Shown one piece after another: positions 12,101 through 23,735 of a stretch of DNA of 64,000 bases (position 1 is the stretch's first letter; every line of letters begins with the position of its first letter). The stretch spans positions 60,884,001 through 60,948,000 of the forward strand of contig CM114271.1 of assembly GCA_050084515.1 (NCBI GenBank). Reading direction: 5' to 3'. The stretch comes from Blasia pusilla. Taxonomy: Eukaryota > Marchantiophyta > Marchantiopsida > Blasiales. The notes below the pieces were generated by a model. The model searched no databases. It saw nothing but the letters and a program-made list of their open reading frames with translations, and was not told the DNA's origin. The translations under genes were made by a program, and so were the position numbers.

Positions 12101-14699
12101 CCAATGTAGAATTCCTGAAAAAGAGAATCTGCACATGTACATACCTGGCTAGTGTACTAGTTGATGCAATAAGCCATCGAGCATACTCCCTTCTGGTACA
12201 CAATCCTCCTGCCTCAACTCCCGGTTCAATCACCTGTATTCACTGAAATGAACTCTCAAGGGTGGCTTGAACATCTAAGCTCATGCAGCCTACTTCGGCA
12301 GATATTGAATGCCTGCATTATCATTCAAAGTCCCCATTTGGCATTCCACTTTGTGAAAGTCAATACAACCTCTCACACACACGTGTAAAGTGATAACAAA
12401 AAAGTGCACTATGTGTCCCACAAACCTTGAGCGCTTGAAGAGCTGCCAATGCTTGCTCTTGCTCATGATCAACTGTTGCAGGAACAAGTATGCTCCCTGG
12501 ACTTGCTTGCGCAGCTGCAGATGGAGTTGATGGAGCAGGTATGCCAACAGATTCCGAGTGCCAAAATTCAGAGCCCAGTGATGATGACAGGGTTTCAATT
12601 ACAGATGGGTTTCTATTCACATGATCAGGCTCAGTAGCAGTCAGGTCCAATCCAACTTCTTGGGATGACATATCTATTCCCAGAAATTCAATCACATCTT
12701 CAGCAGTTCCCTTAGGAACAACGACTGAGGCAGTGAGAGACAACATTGTCTCTTCTTCAGACTCTACGAAGGCTTCATGTTTACCCGTGAAAGCAATGTA
12801 AAACTGCTCTGCTTCTTTCAAATGTTCCATAGAATGCTTGGCCTCTTGGAGAGACTCACGAGGCTGCTCAGTTTCTTGAAAAGACTCAGCTGACTGCTTG
12901 GGCTCTTGCAAAGACATAGTAGTTTGCTCTGCCCACTGCATAGACTCAGTGGGCTGCAGAGCCTCTTGCAAAGACTCAGTAGCCTGCTCAGTCTCTTGCA
13001 AAGACACCGTTTGCTGGTCAGCCTCTTGCAAAGACTCAGTAGCGTTATGGGCCTCTTGCAAAGACTCTGTAGTCTCCAGGGCCTCCTGCAAGGACTCTGT
13101 AGCCAGCTCAACCTCTTGCAAAGACTCCAAGGCCTGCTGGCCCTCTGGCAAAGATGCCATAGACAGCTTGGCCCCTTGCAAGGACTCCATCAACTGCTTG
13201 GCATCTTGCAAAGACTCAGTAGCCTGCTCGCCCTTCTGCAAGGACTCAGTCGACTGCTCAGGCTTTAAAACAGACTCACTTGTTGCAACATTTCCTATCG
13301 AAGAATCATCAGACTGTTCATTTTTATTGTCAATCACATTCAATTTTGAAGTGGATTCGCTAGGAGACTCTTGGCCAGTTTCACCAGGTACTGATCCAGC
13401 TAAATCTGAGGCTAGACTAGGAACATTGCTGAGGATAACACTAGCTTTATCATCTCCTAATCCATCACTTTCCTTGACATCAGAGGCAGCATTGTGACCA
13501 TCATCAGTTTGCCGTGTCCCCTCCATAACAGGTGAAGTGGCTTTGCTATCCACTTCTGCTGCATCACTGAAATCATTTTCTTCATCAGACTCTAAGAAGT
13601 CTGAGATAGAAGTAGGTTCGGTAGACAAAACATTCTCCTCATCATTCAATAATTCCCCCTCCTCACTTGGGAAAGAATCCTGACCTGGAGCAGTCTTCTT
13701 CTGGTGCAGGTCAGAATCACTGTCTAAATCTGGCTGTAACTTTTCCCCCTGAAATTCCTGCTTGCTTTCATTTGATGGAGGCAGAATAGAGGCGTCAAAA
13801 TCCGTGGCTTTGTGAGCGTCCTCTGAATCATCGGTAATAGTTCCTGAGGGTAGTTCCAGTTGCTTCTCTTGCTGGGTGGTCACGGAATAGACGACTGCGT
13901 GCTTACTTCCTGTAAGAATCACATCCGGAGTTCCCGACAACTGTTAAGGAGGCGGTTCATTAAGCCGCATCAGAATTCTGACAAATGAATTCCCTAGACA
14001 TGTGAACATTAGAAGAGGCAATTCTTGACGATTTACCTTGTCTGCCGTAAGCAGTATACGTCACCAAAGCGAATCCAAAAGCTAGGGCGATGCCCGCACC
14101 AATCTTCAGAATTCCTGCAGAACGGTCCCCATCCCCGTCGGAGAGCTCAGGGTTTGATTACTATTAAAACGAAGTGAAAACAGGGTGTCGTCTCCCCTCG
14201 CTAAAAATTGCCTATGAAACGGAAATTCTGGGAGTGCGATTCGCCAATTTACGCGTATTTACGTAAACGATACACCTTTCCACGCCTCAGTAGTCCAGCA
14301 ATATCAAGTCTCAAACACCGCTTTGCCACTGAACAAAGCTAGCAGCACGTTACACTGCAACAGGGTAGAGGGGTGTAGATCGGACAACGAGGTAAACAGA
14401 CATATCGAACCTGCTAGCATGTTCGGCTCATTGTCGTTTTCAAGAGGAGACCATCCGGCGTAAGTATCGCGTGTAGAACGCTCCACGCGCGACGAAGATT
14501 GGGACTGAGATGGTTTGTCCCCTTTTCCGGCATTACCTTGGCTCGACGATGCTCCTGAATCAGCAGCGCAACGGATACCGCGCACTACAGGACATCGCGA
14601 AGTTTTTAGGAGAGGAGACCGAGGAAAGACTACTCCTGCGCCTGTTGAATACCGATTCGATGCTAAAGAAGGCACGGATATCCTCAGCGCTAGAGCCAT
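9148..14699 (-). CDS. SLH-domain chloroplast coiled-coil protein (10 exons)
   Basis: Spliced gene, 1124 aa, minus strand. Exons: 14411-14699, 14037-14114, 12426-13909, 12145-12233, 11797-11900, 11419-11515, 11231-11306, 10701-10815, 10007-10538, 9148-9658. All junctions are GT-AG and phases sum to an open frame. The start is the ATG at 14697-14699; upstream in-frame codons lack ATG. Residues 1-96 look like a plastid transit peptide. Exon 2 encodes one hydrophobic membrane segment (GIALAFGFALVTYTAYG). Residues ~124-340 are acidic and low-complexity; ~340-490 are decapeptide repeats. Residues ~618-780 form the S-layer-homology-like region (CTRREYARWL, then YIENSSELAFNDV, GLAEAGLISSNLSR, SRQDLVSWKLALEK, GFIDIDRISEEALPF). 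Then FQPDKPVTRGQAAIAL, a long coiled coil and an amphipathic helical C-terminus. It resembles the Arabidopsis At5g23890-type family (thylakoid-associated, function unknown). Its greater length comes mainly from the repeats. Confidence 0.88.
12806..13255 (-). repeat. in-frame 30-bp minisatellite (decapeptide array)
   Basis: About 15 consecutive imperfect 30-bp units lie inside exon 3 of the SLH gene. In its frame each unit encodes a decapeptide of the type TESLQEAxxx (variants include MESLQGAKLS and TVSLQETEQA). Because 30 is a multiple of 3 the array stays in frame whatever its copy number. It also leaves long open frames in other registers on both strands, which are shadows. The repeats are Glu/Gln/Ser-rich and probably helical or disordered, extending the stromal or lumenal linker between the membrane segment and the SLH region. 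Confidence 0.93.
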
Positions 14700-16640
14700 T
14701 TGGAAACCACACCGCTCATGCACCGGTAGTTACTCGCCAGACCAAGACCGCTTCAGGAAGACTTCCAACGATCAAGAACCGCGCAATAGGTTCTTCGCCA
14801 GTCCCTCCGATTCACAAATTGGTCGGGAGAAAGTGCTATCCCCTTATAAAGGTCTCTGAGGGGAGGAGCCGAACTCAAACCAGTACTGCATGTCCCTCAG
14901 TGAACCAAATGTACCTTTCCCTTGACGCGCTTGACCTGCACTATATTGCAAGTACCATGACTCTCACCGATTACGTGCTACAGGCCCCACAAGCAATCAA
15001 ACAGCCCTCAAATAGCGAAGATCGGGCTAGCAGACAGCATTACAACTTCAAGCACAACCCTGACTATTGATTGGTCAGATTTCCCCCGATGTCCAGGAAA
15101 ATCTCGCTCCTCCACGACCAGCGAAACACAGAAAAGGGCGCTGATGGACAAAGAACGGCACCGATCGCCTCCTCGTCAGCTTAATAATCAAATTATCCCT
15201 CAAATTTCCCGCTGCGAGCGCGCCCTGCTTACAATCCAACCACTGAACCGCAGGTGCCCTCCGGATCAGGTTATGGTAAAGCAAGAATAGTGCACAGCGT
15301 CGCAAAAACCACAGCGCCTCCTTCGTCCTAGAGACGCCCTTTCTAATGATTACTTTCTCTCAGACGTCGCAACGCGAAAAAAAATATTGTGTTGTCGTTA
15401 GAAAGTCGAGACGCCGGACGTGATGACGGAGCTGTAATTGAGGCTACAAGCGATCGGATGGTCGGGAAACGCTCTCGTCGGCGAATGGCGCTGTGGAGGA
15501 GATGGTTCCCTGGTACTGCGTGATCATGGATGGCACTGCACGACTGACTGCACAACGTTGGGCTGGGTACAGACAGGGAGGGGGAGCTGCTGCTGTAGAG
15601 ACTCTAGAAGCTCTAGAGAGACAGGGGGGAGGGAGGGAGCGCGAGAAAAGCGTCGAAGGAAAAGAGGTTGGCCTCGCAAGCCCTAAAGAAGAGGAGCGGA
15701 GCTGAGTAGAGAGGAGGAGAGCGTGGCGCACCAGGTGGCAAACCTCCGAGAGCAACACGTACAAGGTTGTCTGGGCCTTCGCATTACACGTGTCATGCGT
15801 CACGACGAAAATTACGAAATGTCTACACATCTCATATGGTCGTCCACTTTCCACTTACCGGCAAAGGTCCGGCATATGCCTCTGGTTATTCTAAAACCAA
15901 TTCCCTACTTACAATAAACCACCAAACACCTAAATTAGGAATCAGCTTTTCCATCCTCGTCCAAGCTTCTAAAGTGGACTGACATCCATGTAGGTTCCAT
16001 CCATCCGACTCGTGTGTCGAATTCAATGACTTTTTTTAACTCGTTTTGTTTCAGCTGAGGAAGAAATACGTCTGGAACAGAATAACTTTCTCCATAACTC
16101 ACATCCATTCGGCTTTGGAGGTGAAAAAAAACTTAACTTTACTGTTGAAATTCGTTCCGGGGAATACGAGGAGAAGTTTGGACGCCTTTAAAATAGAATG
16201 ATCTGCATGTGTTTTCTTTTTGGGATATGGATTTGTTGAGATTTATATTATATTTATCATTTATTGTACGTGTATGCATGTATTATTCCTCTTATATTCC
16301 CATATGTATAATTAAAAGACGGTTTGAGAAACTTTCCGCATGTGTTGGGCACCCCTCCACTAAGGATTTTTATGGCATCCACATGTGTCACTTTGAGATA
16401 AGGAGTTGAAGAGAGATAATGAAAAAAAAAAATTTAAGTACCACCCCGTGCGTGCTGGTTTTCTTGTAATTAAACGTTTTATTTTTATTTTTTATCAAAA
16501 ATACTCCCATAAATTAATGTAACAATGTAAACTCCTAGATTAAGCTTTCCTTTCCCTATTGGACAACTATTGCTAATACTTTTTGAAATGAAATTAGTTC
16601 TCAATTCTCCTTATTATTTAATTTCTTCTATGTTCATATC
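14700..16640. other. upstream region of SLH gene, unassigned
   Basis: This stretch holds the 5' UTR and promoter side of the minus-strand SLH gene. Several open frames of 60-190 codons occur in GC-richer DNA at 14.5-15.9 kb (for example 15493-15705 on plus and 15444-15854 on minus), but none resembles a known protein and they overlap each other on both strands. A purine-rich stretch near 15560-15720 could be a 5' UTR. From ~15980 the sequence becomes AT-rich without coding signal. Confidence 0.4.
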
Positions 16641-16736
16641 ATATTATTTCTATAATTGGTGAAGGTAGCTTTGAGGGGGCTTCCTTTCTTTTCTTTTCCC
16701 CTCCAAGTGCCTCATACCATTGGGTGCTAGGACATT

Positions 16737-17100
16737 GTGACGACTCCATTCTTTGAGTCCATTGTCGTGCGAATCCACATCGTCATACAACATACATCGC
16801 TGACATATCATACTCACATACATATATAACATAGACGAGAGCATACACAAACACAAGTGTACCACAACAGTTCTTTGAGTGAAATCCGTGAAAGACCTAC
16901 TGTCATAAAACATGTATAAAATCACATACAATCGAGCCAAACCCACTCCACGATGGGAGAATCCAGGTCGAAGCTTGCGAGAACTCTTGGCTATACTCAC
17001 TACCAAGGCTAACTCCCAACGCAACAGGCTCAACTCAAAGAACTAACTGTTCTTTTAGTGCACTCCATACTATATCGTCCAACCTAAGAACGGGCCCTAC
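16737..17100 (-). mobile_element. diverged LTR-like fragment
   Basis: The stretch from ~16763 (GTCGTGCGAATCCACATCG, then ACAACATACATCGCTG and a CA-rich part) resembles the terminal motif of the Gypsy LTRs at 36.2, 43.0 and 61.9 kb (GTCGTGCGCATACACATCG...). The match is local and diverged, and no coding part of an element follows. It may be an old solo LTR or a relative of the family. Confidence 0.35.
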
Positions 17101-19700
17101 TGGAAAAGTCACCCTCAACTGAGTAACCTCCAACCCTATGTATGAAACCGCATCTCTACCTAGACACTACTGCCCTACATAAGGTATGGCCTCTACTAAC
17201 ACACTATACTCTAAGACATAATCCGTATGGTCATGACACCATACCAATCAGAATTTGTTCTCTAATAATAAACCCACAAAACATGAGCGAAAATTTTATT
17301 TATGAGTAGTGGGAGGATATGAGGACATTCGATTATTTATGTGCCTATTACTTTTTGCCATGGAAAAATATAAAATCCTTACGAGGTTCAACCCAAGCGC
17401 CCATGAGATAGGGTTATGGTGCCTTGGATTTCTTTTTCATCCCTTTTGTACTCTTCATGGTTTTTCCCATCTCTCGTTTTCATGGTCTTTCTTTTGTTTT
17501 ATATCATTAAGGTCCTCTAGTGGTCTTGGCTATGTTTCCTCTTTCCTCTTTGATTCCCCCCTCTCTTTTCTTTTAACTCTTGCTAGGATGTGGTCCTCAA
17601 CCCGGTTGTAATTAAAATTTTGAATTTATTTATAAGCAACTAATGCGGATGTTTAGGGAGAATTTTCATCTTATGCCTTTGTACATATGTTGCAATTATT
17701 GAAAATATGACCTTAAGTCCATTTTTTCAAAGAGATCCTTCCTCTATTCGGAAATTTTCATTTTCTTTCTTTTGTACTCGGGAAAAGAGAATTTTCTTTC
17801 CCATTTTCCAACCCCCATCTCCCTATTTATAAAATAATATACATTGGACCATTTTGAGAAAAAAATTATCCCACCATTCTCATGCTCCTTCTCCTCATCT
17901 TTGACCCTAAACTTAACCTTCTTTTTCCAAAATATAGTTAAAATAAGGAAACATAAGGGGGTTACAACATGTAGAACCTTTGCGCCCTTAATTTCCTAAA
18001 AGAAATGAAGCATTAGATCTTACATTTGTTGACATGGGATAATTTTTTTCATGCAATGATATTCTGCAAAAAACTTATATCCACACAGTTTTGTATGTGT
18101 GGATGGTGTAAATATGTGGTTCATAAATCGGAACCTTTAGTATAAGGAAGGAAAAAAGCCTAGTAACTTTGGGGCATTTCATTGTTGGGGGTATGAAAAA
18201 GTGAAGTGATGAAACCGAACTCTATCGATCATGGTACACATGAAGGCAGCGGACTTTATGGACGTGGGCAAAGATTTCGCAAGTTCGCGCAGCAGTCAAG
18301 AGCATCAGATTCGTCTCGCACTTGGATTCGGATATCGTTCACGGACAACCTACACGTAACTCCAATTTCACTTCGTCCCATAGCAGTTCCTTTTGTTCGC
18401 ATTTGATTCGTGGACGTGCTATTCCACGAGATCCGCTATAAGAGGATAACTGCGAACTCCATAGCTCCAAAATATCCGACGATTAGTTCGCCGTGCGCAG
18501 AGTTATGTCAGGATACTGTAGGATCTAAACATCGTTCCTCCGAATAGTGGAACATGACTCCGTGAGTATGCGTGTCGGTTGATTTATAGCGAGTAGTCGT
18601 GAGGGTGAGCGGATTTGTGTGCTTCCTGCTTCATATTAGGTTAGGTTGCTTCGTTGGTGGATACGAATTTCTGAAATGCCGCCAGCGAGCGTTGTCATCA
18701 CTACTCGATGTCAGCATTCAATAGCTTTGTATTTTCCTCACACCCTACTTGTTTTCTATGTAATTCATGCATTCGGTGGGACTAGATGCAGAACGAACTG
18801 TAGCCGCAATTTCCCGTACTACGTAAGACTGACGGATGCTCAGGAAATGTGCACAAACTCGTGTTCTTCAGCGGCCCAGCCTTTCCCACACGCCAAAGAT
18901 GGCGTCGTACGGTCGTCATCCAGATCGTCCAGGGGTGAGGACAAGACAGGTCGTGGCGCCCGGTCCTCGCACTTTACCGGTCTCGATACTTCCTTCCCAG
19001 CAGTGTTGCGGAATTATTCATGGCTCGCCCGCACTGCGCGATGAGTAAGTATATCCAACTGCATATCCACCATGACTCCTGCGTTGACCGCTCTCCCCGA
19101 TCACAGCGATGTCCACTGCATCTTCCCAGTTCCAAGTACAATCAACAAACGAGACCCAACTCTCTCCTCTCAACTGATAATCCAAAACAAAAGCAGAAAA
19201 GCACAGCTGCACCCGAACCAGACCAGAAAAGCTCAGTGGAACCGAAAAGGAACATGTGGATGCAGATACGTAAGTTTCAAAGCCCTTCGCGTGCGAATAT
19301 CGCAAATTCGCAATCCCAAGGACCTCCACCAGACCAGATCCAGGGGGCCGTTCTCCTGAGAATGTCGTAGTCCCAAACACACCGACCAGCCCTTTCTTGG
19401 AAGATACTGCGGTGGATCTTCCCTTCTTCTTTTTTCTTTTTTTACCGAATTTCTTTTCTTCTTTTCTGGTTCCGGCGAGACACACCAAAGTAGAAGGGAC
19501 CATGTCCACCTGTGCATTCCTGGCCCGTCGGCTTCTCGTCTGTCTGTGGGACCACCTTCCAATAGACACCGGGTGAGTTGCTCCTTCCGTCGTAGGGAGG
19601 GGTCATTTATCGTCACGGTTAGTTTAGCGTCATGACGTCGTGAGAGCGCCATTGGAGGATGGTCGGAATCGTCGTGAAAATTCGGGAAAAAAGAAACTTG
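17100..19700. other. unassigned region
   Basis: 17.1-18.2 kb is AT-rich with no coding signal. 18.2-19.66 kb is GC-richer and has overlapping frames of 116-183 codons on both strands (18646-19044 plus, 19018-19569 minus). None has a recognisable domain, and a pyrimidine-rich run near 19410-19460 suggests non-coding or UTR sequence. An expressed but lineage-specific gene cannot be excluded. Confidence 0.35.
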
Positions 19701-19766
19701 GAAAATTTAACTCGATTTTTGTTCGTTGCGCACCAAGCAGAAAAGATGGGGGGTGTTTAATTATTT

Positions 19767-20229
19767 TCAAAAGAGACCATTCTTAGGAAAAGGAGATAAG
19801 GTGATTAAAATTTTTGAGCCAAACAATGTTTTATTAGTAAATAAAAATAGAAAACCTCGATAAAAAAGGGTGATGGAAAACCAGTCCGGAATACAAAATA
19901 GGGGAGACTCAAAGAGTCGAGTAAGTGAAGGCCACAACCGGTAAAGAAAAATGGGGTTCCCCCTATTGGCTAAATTCACTAATAACATAGACAATATGAG
20001 CAAGATCAAGAGAGACATCACTAGCATTAAGTGGGCCTCTAGTGCCGGTGTCTCCCACAATCTGAGCTCGCAGCGAAAGCCCATTGGCTTGGACACGCTG
20101 CAAAGTTGTAGAGACACGTTGCCTACAATAAAGAATCGCATTAGCTAAGGACAACCCATATCTTGACTGGAGATGATGAGTGCAATTCATAAGGAACGAG
20201 TCAAGCCTCTTCCCCATATCCCCATGCAT
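19767..20229 (-). pseudogene. possible RT-element C-terminal relic
   Basis: The minus-strand frame 19963-20229 includes a stretch (LANAILYCRQRVSTTLQRVQ) that resembles, from memory, the C-terminal region of the same plant reverse-transcriptase family as the fragment at 3.3-4.1 kb. No catalytic RT block is present and the neighbouring frame (19767-20141) is unrecognised. This is a weak call. Confidence 0.25.
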
Positions 20230-21283
20230 CTCTATGACCAGGGGGACGAATCGATGTCCATCGATTAGTTAAAAATAGAAGTATATCTGATATAACAAAC
20301 ACTAGGGTAAAACTTATGCTCCACACTAGGCCAATAGAAATGTAAATTTTTGTCACATAATAGAAGGCATAACACCCTACTCCACCACAAATCAATACAC
20401 TACTCTCCCATAAATGAAATCACATTCTTTCTAACAATTAAAACCTCATTGAAAAATTTTGTTGACTTAATTTAAGCCTAGGTTTCCTATTATTTAGATA
20501 GTTATCCTCCTTTAGACATGGAGGGCTTCATAGCCTAGCAAATCATATCCTAGTTGTATGTCATTATGTACAATGCTAAATTTTGCTTCATAACATTTAT
20601 TTTTTTTCAATCTATCCTTCTCAATTCCAAACCTATATAACCTCCTCCCCATTTAGCTAAAGGATGAATAAGCATGTCTTTTTTTTTTGTCAATCCATCA
20701 TTCTTAATTCAAAACCTAACATCCTTCCCTTAATAAAAGGATGAATAGGCTTGAGTAAGCAAGGGATGCTTATGTGATTGCAAGAAGTTGACATGTTTGG
20801 GACTTAGAAGGTGGTGAAAATACCCCTTAAGTTTTGATAATTTATTTTGGGTCAATTTTTTGGCAATAATCATGCTATGGTGCCATCATTGTAACATTTT
20901 TGTGCAATTTAGCTTCCTTGTTTTTTGCTTTAGGGACTTTTCATTTTGATCATACATTTTTGCTTTATGATATTCCTTCAATAACCCATTCCCATTTGGT
21001 AGTAACGTTAACACAAGTTGATAGATTCATATGTGTAACTTACTTTTGGATCCTCTTTGGACCACAAAAATTTGAGTTTTGAGCTTATTTCTTGAATTAT
21101 ACATTTGAACATTTCCTTATCTATCCTTTGCCTTCCTTGTTCTTTATGGCTACTCAAAGTATTCAATAACATTTTTGTATCTTAGACTTATGGATGACCA
21201 TCTAGGTGATTTACATAATTAAACAAGGTACTTACTATTTTGGAAAAATGTTGATCAGATCTTTCATACATTCTTGAAATATT

Positions 21284-21323
<40 letters not shown>

Positions 21324-21993
21324 TTCACACATTTCAATACTTAGTGGACAAACTTCTTGTTAAATTAGCTATTCTAGTGAAAACTCTAGTACAATGAATT
21401 ATGACCCAATGATATTCTTAGTATGGCACACACTTCTCCATTTTTGGAATAAGTAATTTAAAATAATACTCCCAATTCTCCAAGAGGAAAGAGATCCAAC
21501 CTCATAATTCAATTATGAGATTTCAATTCTTTTAGAATAATCTCTTCATCCCCAACCAATTGCCTTCTTTCAATTTTATAAACAAGGAAACTCTTGTGTG
21601 TTCCATTTATATACCACCTCATGTTAGCCTTTTGAAAAAAAAACTTCATTTCTTGTGGAAGTGATTTCCCTTACATATTAATCTCTCATTTCTCATTTGA
21701 TAATATAGTTGAAGATAGTTAACTATTGCAAAAATTGCATTGTATTAAGTTCAATCCCCATAAGAATTGGAAACCCAATCCAATTCTCCAATTGGAAACG
21801 CAATGTTAAATCCTAATCGCGCTCTAACCCAAGTTCTCTTCACTTCCGTTGGATGAGTTTTCTCCATAGAGAAGCTCCCAACCAATCAAACGCTTTTCAA
21901 TGGCTACTACTCCAAACAAAAAACAACCAGCAAATTTTGTCTCCTTCCCAAATGGAATTGTTGAAAATCCCTACGAGGCCTTTCTAATGTATA
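20230..21993. other. AT-rich non-coding stretch
   Basis: Long AT-rich sequence with many short homopolymers and no open frame of interest. It contains one (TA)n run and ends at a Helitron-like terminus. Confidence 0.6.
21291..21322. repeat. (TA)n microsatellite
   Basis: An uninterrupted run of alternating T and A, about 15 dinucleotides, in AT-rich non-coding sequence. Confidence 0.95.
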
Positions 21994-22830
21994 CTAGTAA
22001 GGTGGGCGTGCGATGCACGGAAAAAAAGAAGTGTTTGAAGAGCTTTTGTTAATGAGGGGATTAATGATGCTGCACACAAATTCAAATTTTTTTCTTTTCT
22101 GCCCATAACATGTGAAATATTTTTTTATTGTCCAATTACCATATGTCAATAGGGCTTTAAAAATGTCAATAATAGTTTTTAAAAATTATATTAAAATTTT
22201 CAAAAATTAAGTATAATTTCCAATTTTTAAAAAAGAGGAATAACATTAAAAGAGTAAAAAAATGTCACCTTTAAGTAACACCCATCTCCCCTAAATAATT
22301 TCACTCTTCCATAAAAGCTCAAAGAATAGTTATTCTTCCCCTTCCACTCTTCCCACCAAAATAACATTCACTTACCAAAATCTTAGCTAATTTTAGTTAA
22401 AGAAATCATTTTCCATTCCCATTAAAATTCATATTTCTTTTCCAAAATATCACATGTGAATTAATACGATTAAATTTTAAAAATGATCATATTATTTATT
22501 TTAAATTTTAAATATGAAAAAAAGTAATAACATTTCATAGTAATTACAATCCTCCATTCCAATTGAAATGATATCCCAATAAACTAAGTAATTTTATATT
22601 TCGATAAAATGTGAAAAAATCTACTCCTCCATTAAATTTGTATTTCTTTTTCATCAAATATGAATTGAAATAAACATTCTAAATTTTTGGTTATTTATTA
22701 TATTATTACTATTTATTAGTATTTATAATCATCCATTATAATATTAAATCAGCAACAAAATTCAAAGATATTGTCTATTTTGTCTCATTGTCCCACTATC
22801 TTATCCTATTATGCATATGCGGTCGCCAAT
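21994..22830 (-). mobile_element. non-autonomous Helitron-like unit 1
   Basis: Read on the minus strand, the unit ends with hairpin CGTGC-ATC-GCACG (22007-22019), about nine bases and then CTAG followed by T, a Helitron-type 3' end. The body is AT-rich and non-coding. It is a direct repeat of the next unit: both share the stretch around GCACACAAATTCAAA, CCCATAACATGTGAAA, CATGTCAATA and an ending near ATTATGCATATG. Confidence 0.55.
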
Positions 22831-22842
22831 TATTATGAAGAC

Positions 22843-23735
22843 TAATAAGGTATCCATACGATGCACAGAAAATTAAAAAAATGTTTGAAGAGGTGTTGTT
22901 AGTGAAGGGAATAATGATACTGCACACAAATTCAAACTTTTTTCTTCATTCCCATAACATGTGAAACAGTTTTTTCTTGGCCAATTACCACATGTCAATA
23001 TGGCCTTAAAAAAAAGGTGTCAATAATAGATTTTTAAAATTATGTTTAAATTTTCAAATTTTACTTAATTCTAAAAAGTAATTTCCAATTTTTTAAATCT
23101 TAAAAGAGTAAGAAAATTTCACCTTTAAATAACATCCATCTCCCGTAAATAATTTCATTCATCCGTAAAAGCTCAAACAATAACTATTCTTCCCCTTCCA
23201 TTCTTCCCACCAAAATAACATTCATTGACCAAAATCTTAGCTAATTTTAATTAACGAAATCATTTCCTTTTCCATTAAAAATCATTTTCTTTTCCCAAAA
23301 TATAACATGTGAATCAATAAAATTATTTCAAAAAATATCATGCCATTTAATTTCAAATTTTAAATATCATTTCTATTTTCTAAAATCTGATAAGAGTAAT
23401 AAAATTTCACTGCTCTTAGTAATTACAATCCTCCATTCAAATTAATATGATATAGTAATTTTATCTTTCCATTAATTTTTTTTAAAAAAATTTTCCATTA
23501 AATTTTTATCTCTATTTCCACAAAATATTAATTGACGTAAAAATTCTAAAATTAAGGTTATTTATATTATTATATTATATTAATATTTATTATCACATAT
23601 AATAATAATATTTTTATTATTATTTTATTAATATATACTCCTCTATTTTAGCGGGGTTGGGACTAAGGCAACAAATTAATGTTATATTTTGTCTTATTAT
23701 TTCGCTTTCACGTCGCATTATGCATATGTGGGACA
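22843..23735 (-). mobile_element. non-autonomous Helitron-like unit 2
   Basis: A second, diverged copy of the preceding unit in the same orientation, starting almost exactly where unit 1 ends. Its terminal hairpin and CTRR are degraded (CATACGATGCACAG, and ATTAG instead of CTAG). The shared internal blocks and the shared ATTATGCATATG near the far end give a common unit length of roughly 0.85 kb. It encodes nothing. Confidence 0.55.

Noticed and set aside
12898-13497. Plus-strand open frame with repeated CKDSV units, looking like a Cys-rich repeat protein
   Set aside because: It is the antisense reading of the 30-bp minisatellite inside the SLH gene; a 30-bp period keeps several frames open on both strands.
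13910-13940. Exon 3 of the SLH gene starting at the AG before 13940
   Set aside because: That acceptor gives the wrong phase and soon a stop; the acceptor at 13911-13910 restores the frame from exon 2.
14700-14723. SLH protein starting at 14723
   Set aside because: The codon is GTG; the first in-frame ATG is at 14699.
14510-15070. 186-codon plus-strand frame
   Set aside because: Overlaps exon 1 of the SLH gene in antisense and has no recognisable domain.
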